This document shows positions 53,781 through 63,352 of a stretch of DNA of 64,000 bases, piece by piece. Below the pieces are notes generated by a model. That model made no database searches. It saw only the letters and a list, made by a program, of their open reading frames with translations, and was not told where the DNA came from. The stretch is from the NCBI GenBank assembly GCA_963850535.1, contig CAWKMC010000039.1:124001-188000 (forward strand), given 5' to 3'. Source of the stretch: JAMXLO01 sp963850535 (lineage in GTDB: Bacteria > Pseudomonadota > Alphaproteobacteria > Acetobacterales > Acetobacteraceae). A program made the translations under genes and the position numbers. Numbering within the stretch: the first letter of the stretch is position 1; every line of letters starts with the position of its first letter.

Positions 53781-55559
53781 TTAAACAAGCACCAGTCCTT
53801 CGTCGGTGATGCCGGCGGCTTCGCCTTCGTGCTCGGCGCCGAGGATCATCTCGTTATGTGCGGCGCCCGAAGGAATCATCGGGAAACAGTTCTCCTTCGG
53901 ATCCACAGCGATATCCGCAATGACGGCACGGTCGATTGCCAGCATTTCGCGGATCACGTCGTCGAGTTGATCGACGCTCTCGGCGCGCAGACCGACCGCG
54001 TGGAAGCTGTCCGCCAGTTTGACAAAATCCGGCAGCGCCGCGCTGTAGCTTTCGGAATAGCGCCCGCCATGCAGCAGTTCCTGCCACTGGCGTACCATGC
54101 CCATGTACTGGTTGTTCAGGATGAATACTTTCACCGGCAGGCGATACTGGGCGAGTGTGCCCATCTCCTGGATGTTCATCAGCACGCTGGCCTCGCCGGC
54201 AATGTCGATCACCAGCGCCTCGGGATATGCAATCTGCACGCCCATAGCCGCTGGCAGGCCATAGCCCATGGTGCCGAGACCGCCACTCGTCATCCAGTGG
54301 TTCGGCTGCTCAAACCGGAAGTGCTGCGCCGCCCACATCTGGTGCTGGCCGACCTCGGTGGTGATGAAGATATCCTTCTGCACGGAGCGGGTCAGTTCAT
54401 AGAGGCGTCGGATCGCATATTGCGGCTTGATAACCGCGCCGGCTTTCATATCCTGCGTGAACTTCAGGCTGTCCTTGGCGCGCCAGGCGTCGATCTGGCG
54501 CCACCATGTGGTCAGCGCCTGCCGGTCGGATTGGGTTGGGTCCGCCTGCCAGGCAGCGAGCAGCGCCTCCAGTGTCCTTCCGGCATCTCCGACGATGGCA
54601 ACGTCGACCGGCACGTTCTTGTTGATCGACGAGGGGTCGATGTCGGCATGGATCTTCTTCGACCCTTGGCTGAACGCATTGAGCCGGCCGGTCACCCGGT
54701 CGTCGAACCGTGCACCGATGGCCAGCAGCACGTCGCAGCCGTGCATGGCGAGGTTCGCCTCATAGGTGCCGTGCATGCCCAGCATGCCCAGGAACTGCGG
54801 GTCCGAGGCGGGGTAGGCGCCAAGCCCCATCAGCGTGTTGGTGATCGGGAAGCCGGTCATGCGGACGAGTTGCGTCAGGGCAGCCGATGCTGCGGGGCCG
54901 GCATTGATCACGCCGCCGCCGGTATAGATCATCGGCCGCTTCGCCTGCTTCAGCAGCGCGATCGCCTTGGCGATCTGGCCGTGGTCGGGTTCGGTCTGCG
55001 GACGGTAACTGGGGTGCCCGGATGCGGGTGCCGTATATGGAGCCTTGCCGATCACGATGTCCTTCGGCAGGTCGATCACCACCGGGCCCGGCCGGCCTGA
55101 CCGCGCGACATAGAAGGCCTCGTGCACCGCGCGCGCCAGGTCCTCGGGGCGCTTGACCAGGTAATTGTGCTTTGTCGCCGGACGAGTGATGCCGGTCGTG
55201 TCCGCTTCCTGGAAAGCATCGTTGCCGATGAGGTGGGTCGGCACCTGCCCGGTCAGGCAGACCACTGGGATGCTGTCCATCAGCGCATCGGTCAGTCCGG
55301 TCACCGCATTGGTGGCGCCCGGCCCCGAGGTCACCAGCACCACGCCGACCTTGCCGGTGGAGCGAGCGTAGCCCTCGGCCGCATGCACTGCGCCCTGCTC
55401 GTGGCGCACCAGGACATGGCGAATGGCATTCTGCTGGAACAGCGCATCATAAATCGGCAGTACGGCGCCACCCGGATACCCGAAGATGACCTCGACGCCC
55501 TGATCCTTCAGTGCGCGGAGGAGGACTTCTGCTCCCGTCTGGGCGGCATCTGCCGACAT
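53781..55559 (-). CDS. ilvB: acetolactate synthase large subunit
   Basis: 592 residues, ThDP-dependent. N-terminal domain has IFGYPGGAVLPIYDAL and the catalytic Glu region VRHEQGAVHAAEGYARSTGK. Middle domain carries FAD and oxyanion-hole sequence (GARFDDRVTGRLNAFS). The ThDP motif appears as GEASVLMNIQEMGTL with LNNQYMGMV, where the common GDAS is GEAS, seen in other alphaproteobacterial enzymes. First committed step of branched-chain amino acid synthesis. Start ATG 55559 follows GGAG by 7 bases; it is preferred to an earlier in-frame ATG lying inside miaA. The toxin-antitoxin pair separates it from ilvH. Confidence 0.95.
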   Translation of the reverse strand: MSADAAQTGAEVLLRALKDQGVEVIFGYPGGAVLPIYDALFQQNAIRHVLVRHEQGAVHAAEGYARSTGKVGVVLVTSGPGATNAVTGLTDALMDSIPVVCLTGQVPTHLIGNDAFQEADTTGITRPATKHNYLVKRPEDLARAVHEAFYVARSGRPGPVVIDLPKDIVIGKAPYTAPASGHPSYRPQTEPDHGQIAKAIALLKQAKRPMIYTGGGVINAGPAASAALTQLVRMTGFPITNTLMGLGAYPASDPQFLGMLGMHGTYEANLAMHGCDVLLAIGARFDDRVTGRLNAFSQGSKKIHADIDPSSINKNVPVDVAIVGDAGRTLEALLAAWQADPTQSDRQALTTWWRQIDAWRAKDSLKFTQDMKAGAVIKPQYAIRRLYELTRSVQKDIFITTEVGQHQMWAAQHFRFEQPNHWMTSGGLGTMGYGLPAAMGVQIAYPEALVIDIAGEASVLMNIQEMGTLAQYRLPVKVFILNNQYMGMVRQWQELLHGGRYSESYSAALPDFVKLADSFHAVGLRAESVDQLDDVIREMLAIDRAVIADIAVDPKENCFPMIPSGAAHNEMILGAEHEGEAAGITDEGLVLV

Positions 55560-55615
55560 GGTCGTGCTCCAGGGTCTTGGAATAGGCGCAGCGATAGGCC
55601 GGATGCTGCGGCGCG

Positions 55616-56569
55616 TCAACCCGCGCGATCAATAAATGCCAAAATACCGGGGTCGATTCTTTCCGAAAGTTGCGCGCATCTGATGTGCCGCGCACGGATC
55701 GTATGCGTGTGCTTCGCATCTGCCAATTGATGATGCCGAAACCAAGTGGCCTGTCGCTTGGTGTACTGGCCGGTCACCAGTTCGACGCGGCGGCCTGCCT
55801 CGTCCAGAGTAATTTCGCCGCGCAGGTGGGCTGCCAGTTCACGCACGCCATGTGCGCGCATGATCGGCAGGTCCGGTTCCAGGCCCAAATCCATCAGCGC
55901 TCGAACCTCATCCAGCGCCCCTGCAGCGAGCATGGCTGCGAAGCGGAGCCCGATCGCTGCCCGCAGTTCTGCCCGCGGGGGGTCGAGAAGAATGGCGGCA
56001 AATCGCCACGGAGCGGGTTGGGCCTTCGCCTTATGCCAGTCGGCGAGGCCGGTGCCGGTGCCGCTCCAGACCTCCCAGGCACGGGCAATTCTCTGGCTGT
56101 CGGTGGGACGCAGGGTGGCCGCTGTGCGTGGATCGTTTTCTGCCAAACGCGCGTGCAGCGCCACTGGCCCGATCTGCTTCAGCAGCAGGCGCGCCTCCAC
56201 TCGCGCAGCTGGTCCCGCATCGGGTATCTGCGCCAAGCCCTCGGTCAGCGAGGCGAAATACATGCCGCTGCCGCCGGTCAGTATCGGCACTTGTCCATTC
56301 GCGCGTGCGGCGTCCATTGCGGCCAGCGCGGCGTCGCGCCACCAGGCAACGCTGCCAGGTTCTGCCGCGGCGCGAGTGCCATAGAGGGCGTGGGGTACCC
56401 GCGCTTCGTCCTCCGGCGTGGGGCGCGCCGTCAGCACACGCAGTTCGCGATAAACCTGCATCGCGTCGGCATTGATGACGGTGCCGCGGCAACACTCGGC
56501 TAATTCGAGAGCAAGCGCCGATTTCCCGCTGGCAGTGGGGCCGGCGACAATCACAGCGAGTGGGGTCAA
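55616..56569 (-). CDS. miaA: tRNA dimethylallyltransferase
   Basis: About 317 residues. P-loop GPTASGKSALALELA, then INADAMQVYRELRVLTARPT with the catalytic Asp region, GGSGMYFASLTEG and the late GQYTKRQATWFRHH characteristic of MiaA. Adds a dimethylallyl group to A37 of tRNAs reading UNN codons. The start is not certain: TTG 56569 gives the usual short lead; ATG 56626 in the same frame would add 19 residues. It precedes ilvB by 56 bp, a pairing common in related genomes. Confidence 0.92.
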   Translation of the reverse strand: MTPLAVIVAGPTASGKSALALELAECCRGTVINADAMQVYRELRVLTARPTPEDEARVPHALYGTRAAAEPGSVAWWRDAALAAMDAARANGQVPILTGGSGMYFASLTEGLAQIPDAGPAARVEARLLLKQIGPVALHARLAENDPRTAATLRPTDSQRIARAWEVWSGTGTGLADWHKAKAQPAPWRFAAILLDPPRAELRAAIGLRFAAMLAAGALDEVRALMDLGLEPDLPIMRAHGVRELAAHLRGEITLDEAGRRVELVTGQYTKRQATWFRHHQLADAKHTHTIRARHIRCAQLSERIDPGILAFIDRAG

Positions 56570-56710
56570 CCCAGTGCGCCGGCAACTGACGCGCCAAGCC
56601 GCACAGACCCTAGCCGCAATCCCCATTGCATCGACATCTGTCCCGCCAGCGGTGATAAACTCGATAATCTGCAGCGGCGAGGGAGAAGGCGATCATAAGA
56701 TTGCCTCGCA

Positions 56711-59700
56711 TCATGTATCCTGTCGCCCAAGGATCGCACTGTTGTCACCTTTGATCCGGGCCAGAATCGACAACGGGCCTTGTGGCTCAAGGCTGCCACC
56801 CTGTTCAGCTCGTAGTCGCGCAAGGCTTCTTGCTGCCGACCTTTCAAACTGTCTTGCTGATTGGGCTCGAGCAACATCGATTGCGCGCAGAAATGCGTCT
56901 TCGGCGCCTTTCGCGTCACGACGTGAAGCGAGCAGAATTTCACCCAATGCTCGTTCTGCCTCCGCGAGGAACCAGCGCTCCCCAGTTTGAGAAATCCGGC
57001 TCAGTTCGCAATGCACGCTGGCGAGGGCCAGGTCATGAAGACCTGCTGCCGCCTGCGTCTCAGCCAGTAATACTCCGAACAACGGTCTAAAGGTCGAGAT
57101 GCCTTGCTCTTGCATCAGCCGAAGACCGTTGCGCATCTGGTCTGCGCCTCGTTCATGATCGCCAGAATGCCAACGCAGCCAGCCCTCATGAAACGCGCCG
57201 TAGGCGAGCCATGTCGGCATGATGTGCTCGCGCGCAAGCCCAAGGTAGGCGTGCAGGTGAACAGCGCTCCGCGCGCGATCACGTCGCAACATTTCAAAGA
57301 AGCCGCCGTGCAGGTGGGTGTAGGCGATCGTTGGCACGTGCTCGGTTCGCAAGGCGTGGGCGACTGACATCATCAAAACGAGCGGCTGCGGTCTCGCTCC
57401 CGATCGCCCAGAGCGATATAGCAGAGTAGATCATGGCGGGCACCACCAGATCCTGGCCAAATTGAAATGCCATCGGGATGTCACGTTCACTATCGTAGCA
57501 AGCGATCGCTCGCTCCAACTGCGATTGTGCGTCACGGAAGTCGCCAATGAACCAGCGCGTCATCCCATCAAGGCGGTGAGCAACGACAGTCTCAGGCGAT
57601 GCGGGCCGGCCTTTGGTGTTGTGTAGGAACGCATCAGCCAGTTCTCGCATCGAGCTTAGATCACCGCTAAGGAAGCTGGCGCTCCATAAGCCGGTACTCG
57701 GCCGAGAAGCGCTCCGGCGCGTGGGGCAGGGGCGTGGCGAGACTACGTGCGATAGCGAACGCCGCCTTGGTCTCTGGCGCGGCATATCCTCGCACAACTC
57801 GCAAGGCGTTGCCGTAGCTTATTTGTAGGCGCGCACGGAAGAGGCGTCTCTCCTGCGAGTCTTCAAGTTGCCCAGCAAGCTCCAGCGCCCTTTCGAGATG
57901 GGCTACTGCTTCGACCATTGCAAACCGTTGCAGCGCCAAGTCTCCCGCCTTGCTCCACCAATCCACGGCAAGCTCTCGTAAGCCCGCTTGCTCGAAATGA
58001 TGTGCGATGAGTTCGGGCTCGCTTTCCGATCGCTCGGGGAATTCATCGCGGAGCGCCTCACCAATCTTTTGGTGTAGGTGTTGACGTGGTTGTCTTGGCA
58101 GACTCGCATAGACAACGTCGCGGACCAGAGCATGCTTGAACGTATAGATTGCATCAGGCGCGGTACCACGACGAAACAACAGTCCTGACCCTGACAGCTC
58201 CTCCAGTCCATCCATCAGTTGCTCATCAGGCATACTTGCGGCGGACGCGAGCAGCACATGGGCGAATTCCCGGCCAACGACCGAGCCGACCTGAGCAATC
58301 GTCTTGGCCGATGGCAAACGATCGAGACGAGCCATCAGCGAGGCTTGCAGGGTATCCGGTATCGAAATCGCCACACCCTGCGAGCCTGTGTCGCTGACCT
58401 CGAGCACCGCCTTGGTCAGCTCCTCAATAAACAGCGGCACGCCATCAGACTGTAGGACGATCTGATCCACCAATCGCGAAGACAGAACCTGGTGCTTCAC
58501 CACCTGTGCCGCCAGTCTGGCCAAATCACGGCGATCGAGCCTGCTCAGCGCCATTAGGCTGACGCTTGGAAGGTCGAACCAGTGTGCCGCAAACTCGGGG
58601 CGATAAGAAATGATCAGCAGGATTGGAAGGGCGGGCACTTTTTCAATCACAGCATCGAGCAGTTCGAGCGAAGTTGGGTCCGCCCAATGTGCATCTTCGA
58701 ACAACATCAATACCGGCTCTCTAAGCGCCAGGTTCGAGAGGCGGCGCAGCAGTGCGGCAAACGTCCGGGTCTTCCGTTGCTGCGGGCTTAGGTCCAAGGG
58801 GTGGTATCGCCCGTCGGACGGCACAGACAGCATAGCGGCGAGAAGGGCCATCTCGGTCGCTGTGGGCTCAGATGGGGCGAGGACGGCCTCAAGCTTCGTC
58901 AGTCGATCAGAGGGCGTGTCGCTGCGCAGGAATCCCGCCTCTCTTTCCATACGAGATATAACAGGATGAAGTGGGCTATCTGTGTGATGCGGCGAGCAAA
59001 AATAACGGAGGCTCGTACGCCGTTCCCCTACCAATCTCTGTTCAAGAGCCGCGAGCAGCCGGGACTTGCCGATCCCTGCTTCCCCTGAAAGCAATACCAC
59101 CCGGCCCTCGCCGGAACTCGACTGTCGCCACCGATGCGCCAGCAAGTTCAACTCTTCGTCGCGTCCGATCAATGGCGTCACAGCACCTGAATAGAGCGCT
59201 TCTGAACGACTCGCGGCTCCGGTGTCCCCTAGGGCACGCCAGGCGCGGAGCGGTTTGTCGAAGCCCTTGACCTTGAGCGAGCCAAGATCCTCCAGGTCAA
59301 ACATTTTTCCGAGCAGTGAACGAGTCGAACTCGCTCACTACAACTGAATCGGGTTGGGCCATGGACTGCAGGCGCGCAGCAAGGTTTGGCGTCTCGCCTA
59401 CTGCAGTAACCGTCTGGGCCGATCCCACGCCAACGAGATCGCCGGTGATCACCAACCCGGTCGCTATTCCAACTCTCACGGAGAGTCTTTGCGGGCCGAC
59501 TGCCTCAACGATGGCGAGCCCCGCGCGCACCGCACTTTCCGCATGCGCCTCATCTGCATTAGGCCAGCCGAAATAGGCGAGGACGCCGTCACCAACGAAC
59601 CTGGCGACGTAGCCCTGTTGAGCGGCTACAGCCGCTCCAACGCTTGCCTGATATTCCGTCAGAACCTCTCTCAGATCTTCCGGATCAAGACCTCTCGATA

Positions 59701-59989
59701 GCGGGGTCGAGCCTACGATGTCGCAAAACAGCACCGTAATCTGCCGGCGCTCTGCAGCGGTCAGGGAGTTTCGTCCGCTATCCTGTCGGGAGCGGCTTCC
59801 TGCAGGTTTATCTAGTATCGCGGCGATCGCGGCCAGCAGCCGGCGCCGATGGCCGACCGCAGTGATGCCGATCTCCTTGAGATCGTCGGCGGTGAGAAAT
59901 GGTAAGTCCTCGGCAGCGACGCGGTGCTCGTTGAATGCCGCCGCGTACTGTTCCAGAGCCAGACTTCGAAGCCATTCTGCGAGGTCCAT
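56711..59989 (-). CDS. SAM - class III adenylate cyclase - AAA ATPase - TPR-like regulatory protein, three apparent frameshifts
   Basis: About 1,091 residues when restored. N-terminal SAM domain (1-60, WLRSLALEQYAAAFNEHRV and LKEIGITAVGHRRRLL); class III nucleotide cyclase (about 75-240: ITVLFCDIVGST with metal Asp, FVGDGVLAYFGWP, VGIATG). An ATPase of the AAA_16/STAND type (SGEAGIGKSRLLAALEQ) follows from about 270, then a helical TPR-like C-terminus (MFLRRAE-like repeats, WWSKAGDLALQR, ALGEILLASRRDAKGAEDAF). Frames join by removing one base at 59328-59329, 57688-57689 and in AAAA at 57375-57378. Likely makes cAMP or cGMP under the control of its ATPase domain. Confidence 0.82.
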
Positions 59990-60368
59990 CGTCCCCCGCC
60001 AGTCTGTTGACGCCATAGTCACGATCAACCTTGATCGACAGAATGTCCAGTGCGGCGTTGTAACCTTTTCTCGAGGCGCGCGTTTCACGTCCCTAGATCG
60101 ATAGTGAGCGAGAAGGATTACCAATGGAGCATAGACCAATGCTGCCTTAGTGATGATTAACCAGTATAAGTACGCAATAGGTTGCCGTCGCCTCCACTTC
60201 CGCGGTTGATCAGCAACGAGCGCTGTCGGCAGCGAAATCCGCTGCGCCTGCTGGCTCGGCTCTCTGGAAGTGTGGGAGGCTGGCTTGGCGTGCCAGACGC
60301 GGCCTTCATCGCTGAAGAACCTGTCGCTCTCTTGCCGCGGCCCGGTTGGACTGCGACGGTCAGAGGCC
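59990..60368. other. 379-bp intergenic region, no gene seen
   Basis: Divergent gap between the cyclase gene (-) and serB (+), expected to hold both promoters. No conserved open frame is found; the small open frames here are out of composition. No tRNA-like fold. Confidence 0.5.
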
Positions 60369-61280
60369 ATGAGTCACGTCGTAACACTGGTTGCCGACCG
60401 TAACACGGATGAGCTGTCTACAGCCACCCTGACGCGGGTATGCGATGCAATCGGGGGCGGCGAATTCCGGTGGCTGTCGTATGGCGAGGCAGCAGAAATT
60501 GCGACCAGCGTAATACCCGCACCCGAGATCGCTGCGGTGCGCGCGGCGCTGGAAGGAGCAGCCGTCGACGTTATCAGCACGCCAGCGCATGGCCGTCGCA
60601 AGTCGCTGCTGATCGCCGATATGGACAGCACCATCGTCACCGGCGAGACCCTGGACGAACTCGCCGACTTTGCCGGTCTGAAGGCCCGCATTGCCGCGAT
60701 AACCGCGCGAGCGATGAACGGGGAGCTCGATTTCAAGGCCGCACTGCGCGAGCGGGTGGCGATGCTGCGTGGCCTCTCGCTCGATGCGCTGGAACGCACC
60801 TGGCAGCGCGTGCATCTTACGCCAGGCGCGCGCGAACTCGTGGCGACCATGCGCGCGCATGGCGCCTATGCCGTGCTGGTGTCTGGCGGATTTAGCTTCT
60901 TCACCAGCCGAGTGGCAGCACTTTGTGGGTTTGATGCGCATCGGTCCAATGTGCTGCTGGACGATGGGGCGGCGCTGACCGGCGCAGTGGCGGAGCCGAT
61001 CCTCGATCGCGACACGAAACTGCACACGCTGACGGAGCTCGCGACCGCGCGGGGATTGCCGCTGGACGCGGTACTCGCTGTCGGTGACGGCGCCAACGAC
61101 TTGGACATGATCCAAGCCGCGGGACTTGGTGTGGCATTCCATGCCAAGCCAGTCGTCGCGGCAGCGGCGCGCGCACGCGTGGATCATGCGGACCTGCGCG
61201 CTCTCTTGTTTGCCCAAGGCTACCGAGCCGACGAGATCGTCAGCCCGAGGGAAAATCGTCCATCGCCGGGCGCCCCGTGA
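60369..61280 (+). CDS. serB: phosphoserine phosphatase
   Basis: 303 residues, HAD superfamily. Motif I D84-M-D86-S-T in LLIADMDSTIVTGETLDELAD; motif II VLVSGGFSFF; motifs III-IV DAVLAVGDGANDLDMI. The first 75 residues are the short N-terminal extension seen in alphaproteobacterial SerB. Final step of serine synthesis from phosphoserine. Start ATG 60369 preceded by AGAGG; longer in-frame starts have poor composition. The 3' end overlaps the convergent alkA-like gene by 41 bp. Confidence 0.93.
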   Translation: MSHVVTLVADRNTDELSTATLTRVCDAIGGGEFRWLSYGEAAEIATSVIPAPEIAAVRAALEGAAVDVISTPAHGRRKSLLIADMDSTIVTGETLDELADFAGLKARIAAITARAMNGELDFKAALRERVAMLRGLSLDALERTWQRVHLTPGARELVATMRAHGAYAVLVSGGFSFFTSRVAALCGFDAHRSNVLLDDGAALTGAVAEPILDRDTKLHTLTELATARGLPLDAVLAVGDGANDLDMIQAAGLGVAFHAKPVVAAAARARVDHADLRALLFAQGYRADEIVSPRENRPSPGAP

Positions 61281-61893
61281 CGTGGCGCCAGTGATGCCAG
61301 AGAAGCCGGGCCGCTAGGCCCCGCGCCGGCCGCCAAGCATCGGCCATCTCCCGCAACAGCAACGGACCCGGCCTCTCGCTCAGCCCCTTCAAGTGCGCCG
61401 CCGAGGCTTGCAGCGCAATGTCGCCCGCGGGAAACACATCGTGCCGCCCGAGCGCGAACAGCAGATAGACTTCCGCCGTCCACCGTCCGAGGCCACGCAC
61501 GGTGATGATCGCGGCAACAGCGGCTTCGTCGTCCATTGCGGCAATTCGATCCGCCGTCAATGTTCCATCGACGAATGCCGTGGCCAGGCTGCGGCAATGC
61601 GAGATCTTCGGCCGCGACAGGCCGGCAGCGCGCAACGTTTCGTCGGACAGTGCCAACATGCCGGCTGGCTCCAGCGCGCCGCCGACGGCGCGCAACCGGC
61701 CCCAGATCGCTGCGGCGGCCTGGTTGCTGATCTGCTGTGCCACGATGGCCTGGAGCAAGCCCGGGAAGCCTGGCGGACGGGTGCGCCACGGAAGTGGCCC
61801 GGCACGCGCCTCGATGCCCGCGAGGTCGGGATCGCTACTCATCAGGCGGTTGAGTGCGGCACGCGCTCGCGCTGGTGGTTCGGGGAAGTTCAT
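61240..61893 (-). CDS. alkA: DNA-3-methyladenine glycosylase II (AlkA-like, HhH-GPD)
   Basis: 217 residues. Helix-hairpin-helix region at about 132-160: TVRGLGRWTAEVYLLFALGR followed by the catalytic Asp D158 in FPAGDIALQ. The early QAIVAQQISNQAAAAIWGRL is the typical first HhH-GPD helix pair. Removes 3-methyladenine and other alkylated bases. No Ada-type N-terminal regulatory domain. Start ATG 61893. Overlaps serB convergently at the 3' ends. Confidence 0.9.
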   Translation of the reverse strand: MNFPEPPARARAALNRLMSSDPDLAGIEARAGPLPWRTRPPGFPGLLQAIVAQQISNQAAAAIWGRLRAVGGALEPAGMLALSDETLRAAGLSRPKISHCRSLATAFVDGTLTADRIAAMDDEAAVAAIITVRGLGRWTAEVYLLFALGRHDVFPAGDIALQASAAHLKGLSERPGPLLLREMADAWRPARGLAARLLWHHWRHVTGRPAMDDFPSG

Positions 61894-62062
61894 GCGCGGG
61901 TGTTCTATGCAGACTTCGTGCTGCCGATCCACGCTTCGGCGAGGCAAAAAAAGCCCGCGCGCGCACCGATTGAGGCCAAGCGGCGAGGGCTGGCCAATAG
62001 TCCATCGGGCGCCGCGCGGGCAGCGGCGGGCAAGTGGGGGAATTAGCCCGCCGATTCCAGGA

Positions 62063-62482
62063 TTAGCTGATCCGCTCAACCTCTGCGGTGTGCGGGTCCA
62101 TCGTGAAGCGGGCGATCACTGACCCGTCCTGGGTCGCCAGCGCGAAGCCGATCGGACCATCGGTAGTCGGCGCAACGTTGACCACCTTCCAGTCGTGGTT
62201 GCCGTGCCAAAGCAGAAACGCTTCGGCGATCTTTTGCACATCCGGCGGGGTAAGCTTGCGGTCCTTCTGCGGGTAGACCAGCGCGAAGGCGCGCAGCCGT
62301 TGCATCATCGCACCGCGCTGTTGCCAATCGTGGCCGCGGTGCATCCAGCCCATCCCGCGCTGCGGAGGCGGACCGCCCGCATCGGGCGCCGTTGGCGCCG
62401 GCTGCGCCTGGGCAACGACGATCCCTGTGGTGGCCCCGCCGATCACCGAGACTGCCAGCGCCGTCAGAATAGTCTTACGCAT
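62063..62482 (-). CDS. secreted hypothetical protein beside a two-component system
   Basis: 139 residues with signal peptide (MRKTILTALAVSVIGGATTG, cut after AQA). A Pro/Gly/Met-rich linker (PDAGGPPPQRGMGWMHRGHDW) gives way to a domain with YPQKDRKLTPPDVQKIAEAF and VVNVAPTTDGPIGFALATQDG. No recognised catalytic function; size and divergence from an OmpR-type regulator gene suggest a regulated periplasmic protein, perhaps CpxP-like. The start follows GGAGG by 6 bases. Confidence 0.78.
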   Translation of the reverse strand: MRKTILTALAVSVIGGATTGIVVAQAQPAPTAPDAGGPPPQRGMGWMHRGHDWQQRGAMMQRLRAFALVYPQKDRKLTPPDVQKIAEAFLLWHGNHDWKVVNVAPTTDGPIGFALATQDGSVIARFTMDPHTAEVERIS

Positions 62483-62629
62483 CAAATGCCTCCAAAACCC
62501 ATGCCGCGTCTCGCGGTGCGCACAATCTGGGTCTGGCAGTTTGCGCGCATGTGTCGGCGCCGCGACGAATTGCGACAGAATGCAAACGGACCTGCCGACG
62601 CGGCGCCAATCGTCATATGTTACCGTGCA

Positions 62630-63352
62630 ATGGAACCTGCACCGCACATCCTGGTGGTGGACGACGATCGCGAGATCCGCGACCTGCTCGCCCGCTTCCT
62701 GGTTGAGAAGCACCAGATGCGCGTGACCGCGGTGCGCGATGCGAGGGAGGCGCGGCGCGCCTTCGCCAACGGGCACTACCACCTGGTGGTGCTCGACCTG
62801 ATGCTGCCAGGGGAAAGTGGCATCGATTTCGCGCGTTGGCTGCGCGGGCAATCCGACGTTCCGATCGTCATGCTGACCGCGATGGGAGAGGAAACCGACA
62901 GGATCATCGGCCTTGAATTAGGGGCCGATGACTACGTGTCGAAGCCGTTCAATCCACGCGAGCTGCTGGCACGTATCCGCGCGGTCCTGCGTCGTGCCGG
63001 CGACACGGTCGAACGCCGATCGGACGTGAGCAACCGTAATATGCGCTTTGCCGGCTGGACGCTGGAGCCGGCGCGGCGACGATTGCTCAATCCGGAGGGG
63101 GCCGAGGTGGCGCTGACCGGCGGCGAATATGATCTGCTGGTTGCGCTGGTCGACCGGGCAAATCGCGTGCTAACGCGCGACATGCTTCTCGACCTTCTGC
63201 GCGGCCGCCAGGCTGGGCCCTTCGATCGCGCGATCGACGTGGCGATCAGCCGGTTGCGCCGCAAGTTGGAGGACGACGGCCGCAACGCGCAGCTCATCAA
63301 GACGGTCCGTGGTGGGGGCTACGTACTGGCGGCAACCGTCGAACGGGCGTGA
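62630..63352 (+). CDS. OmpR-family response regulator
   Basis: 240 residues. Receiver domain: acidic pocket DDD at 11-13, phosphorylation site D56 in LVVLDLMLPGE, T83-type position in MLTAMGEET and K105 in DYVSKPFNP. C-terminal winged helix from about 140 (TLEPARRRLLNPEGAEVALTGG, then RDMLLDLLRGRQ, DVAISRLRRKLEDD and TVRGGGYVL). The DNA-binding site is unknown. Its stop overlaps the sensor kinase start by 4 bp (GTGA), and the small secreted protein gene is divergent from it. Confidence 0.94.
   Translation: MEPAPHILVVDDDREIRDLLARFLVEKHQMRVTAVRDAREARRAFANGHYHLVVLDLMLPGESGIDFARWLRGQSDVPIVMLTAMGEETDRIIGLELGADDYVSKPFNPRELLARIRAVLRRAGDTVERRSDVSNRNMRFAGWTLEPARRRLLNPEGAEVALTGGEYDLLVALVDRANRVLTRDMLLDLLRGRQAGPFDRAIDVAISRLRRKLEDDGRNAQLIKTVRGGGYVLAATVERA

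Noticed and set aside
53829..55100. Plus-strand frame (423 codons) opposite ilvB
   Set aside because: Antisense to an obvious acetolactate synthase; composition is implausible for a real protein.
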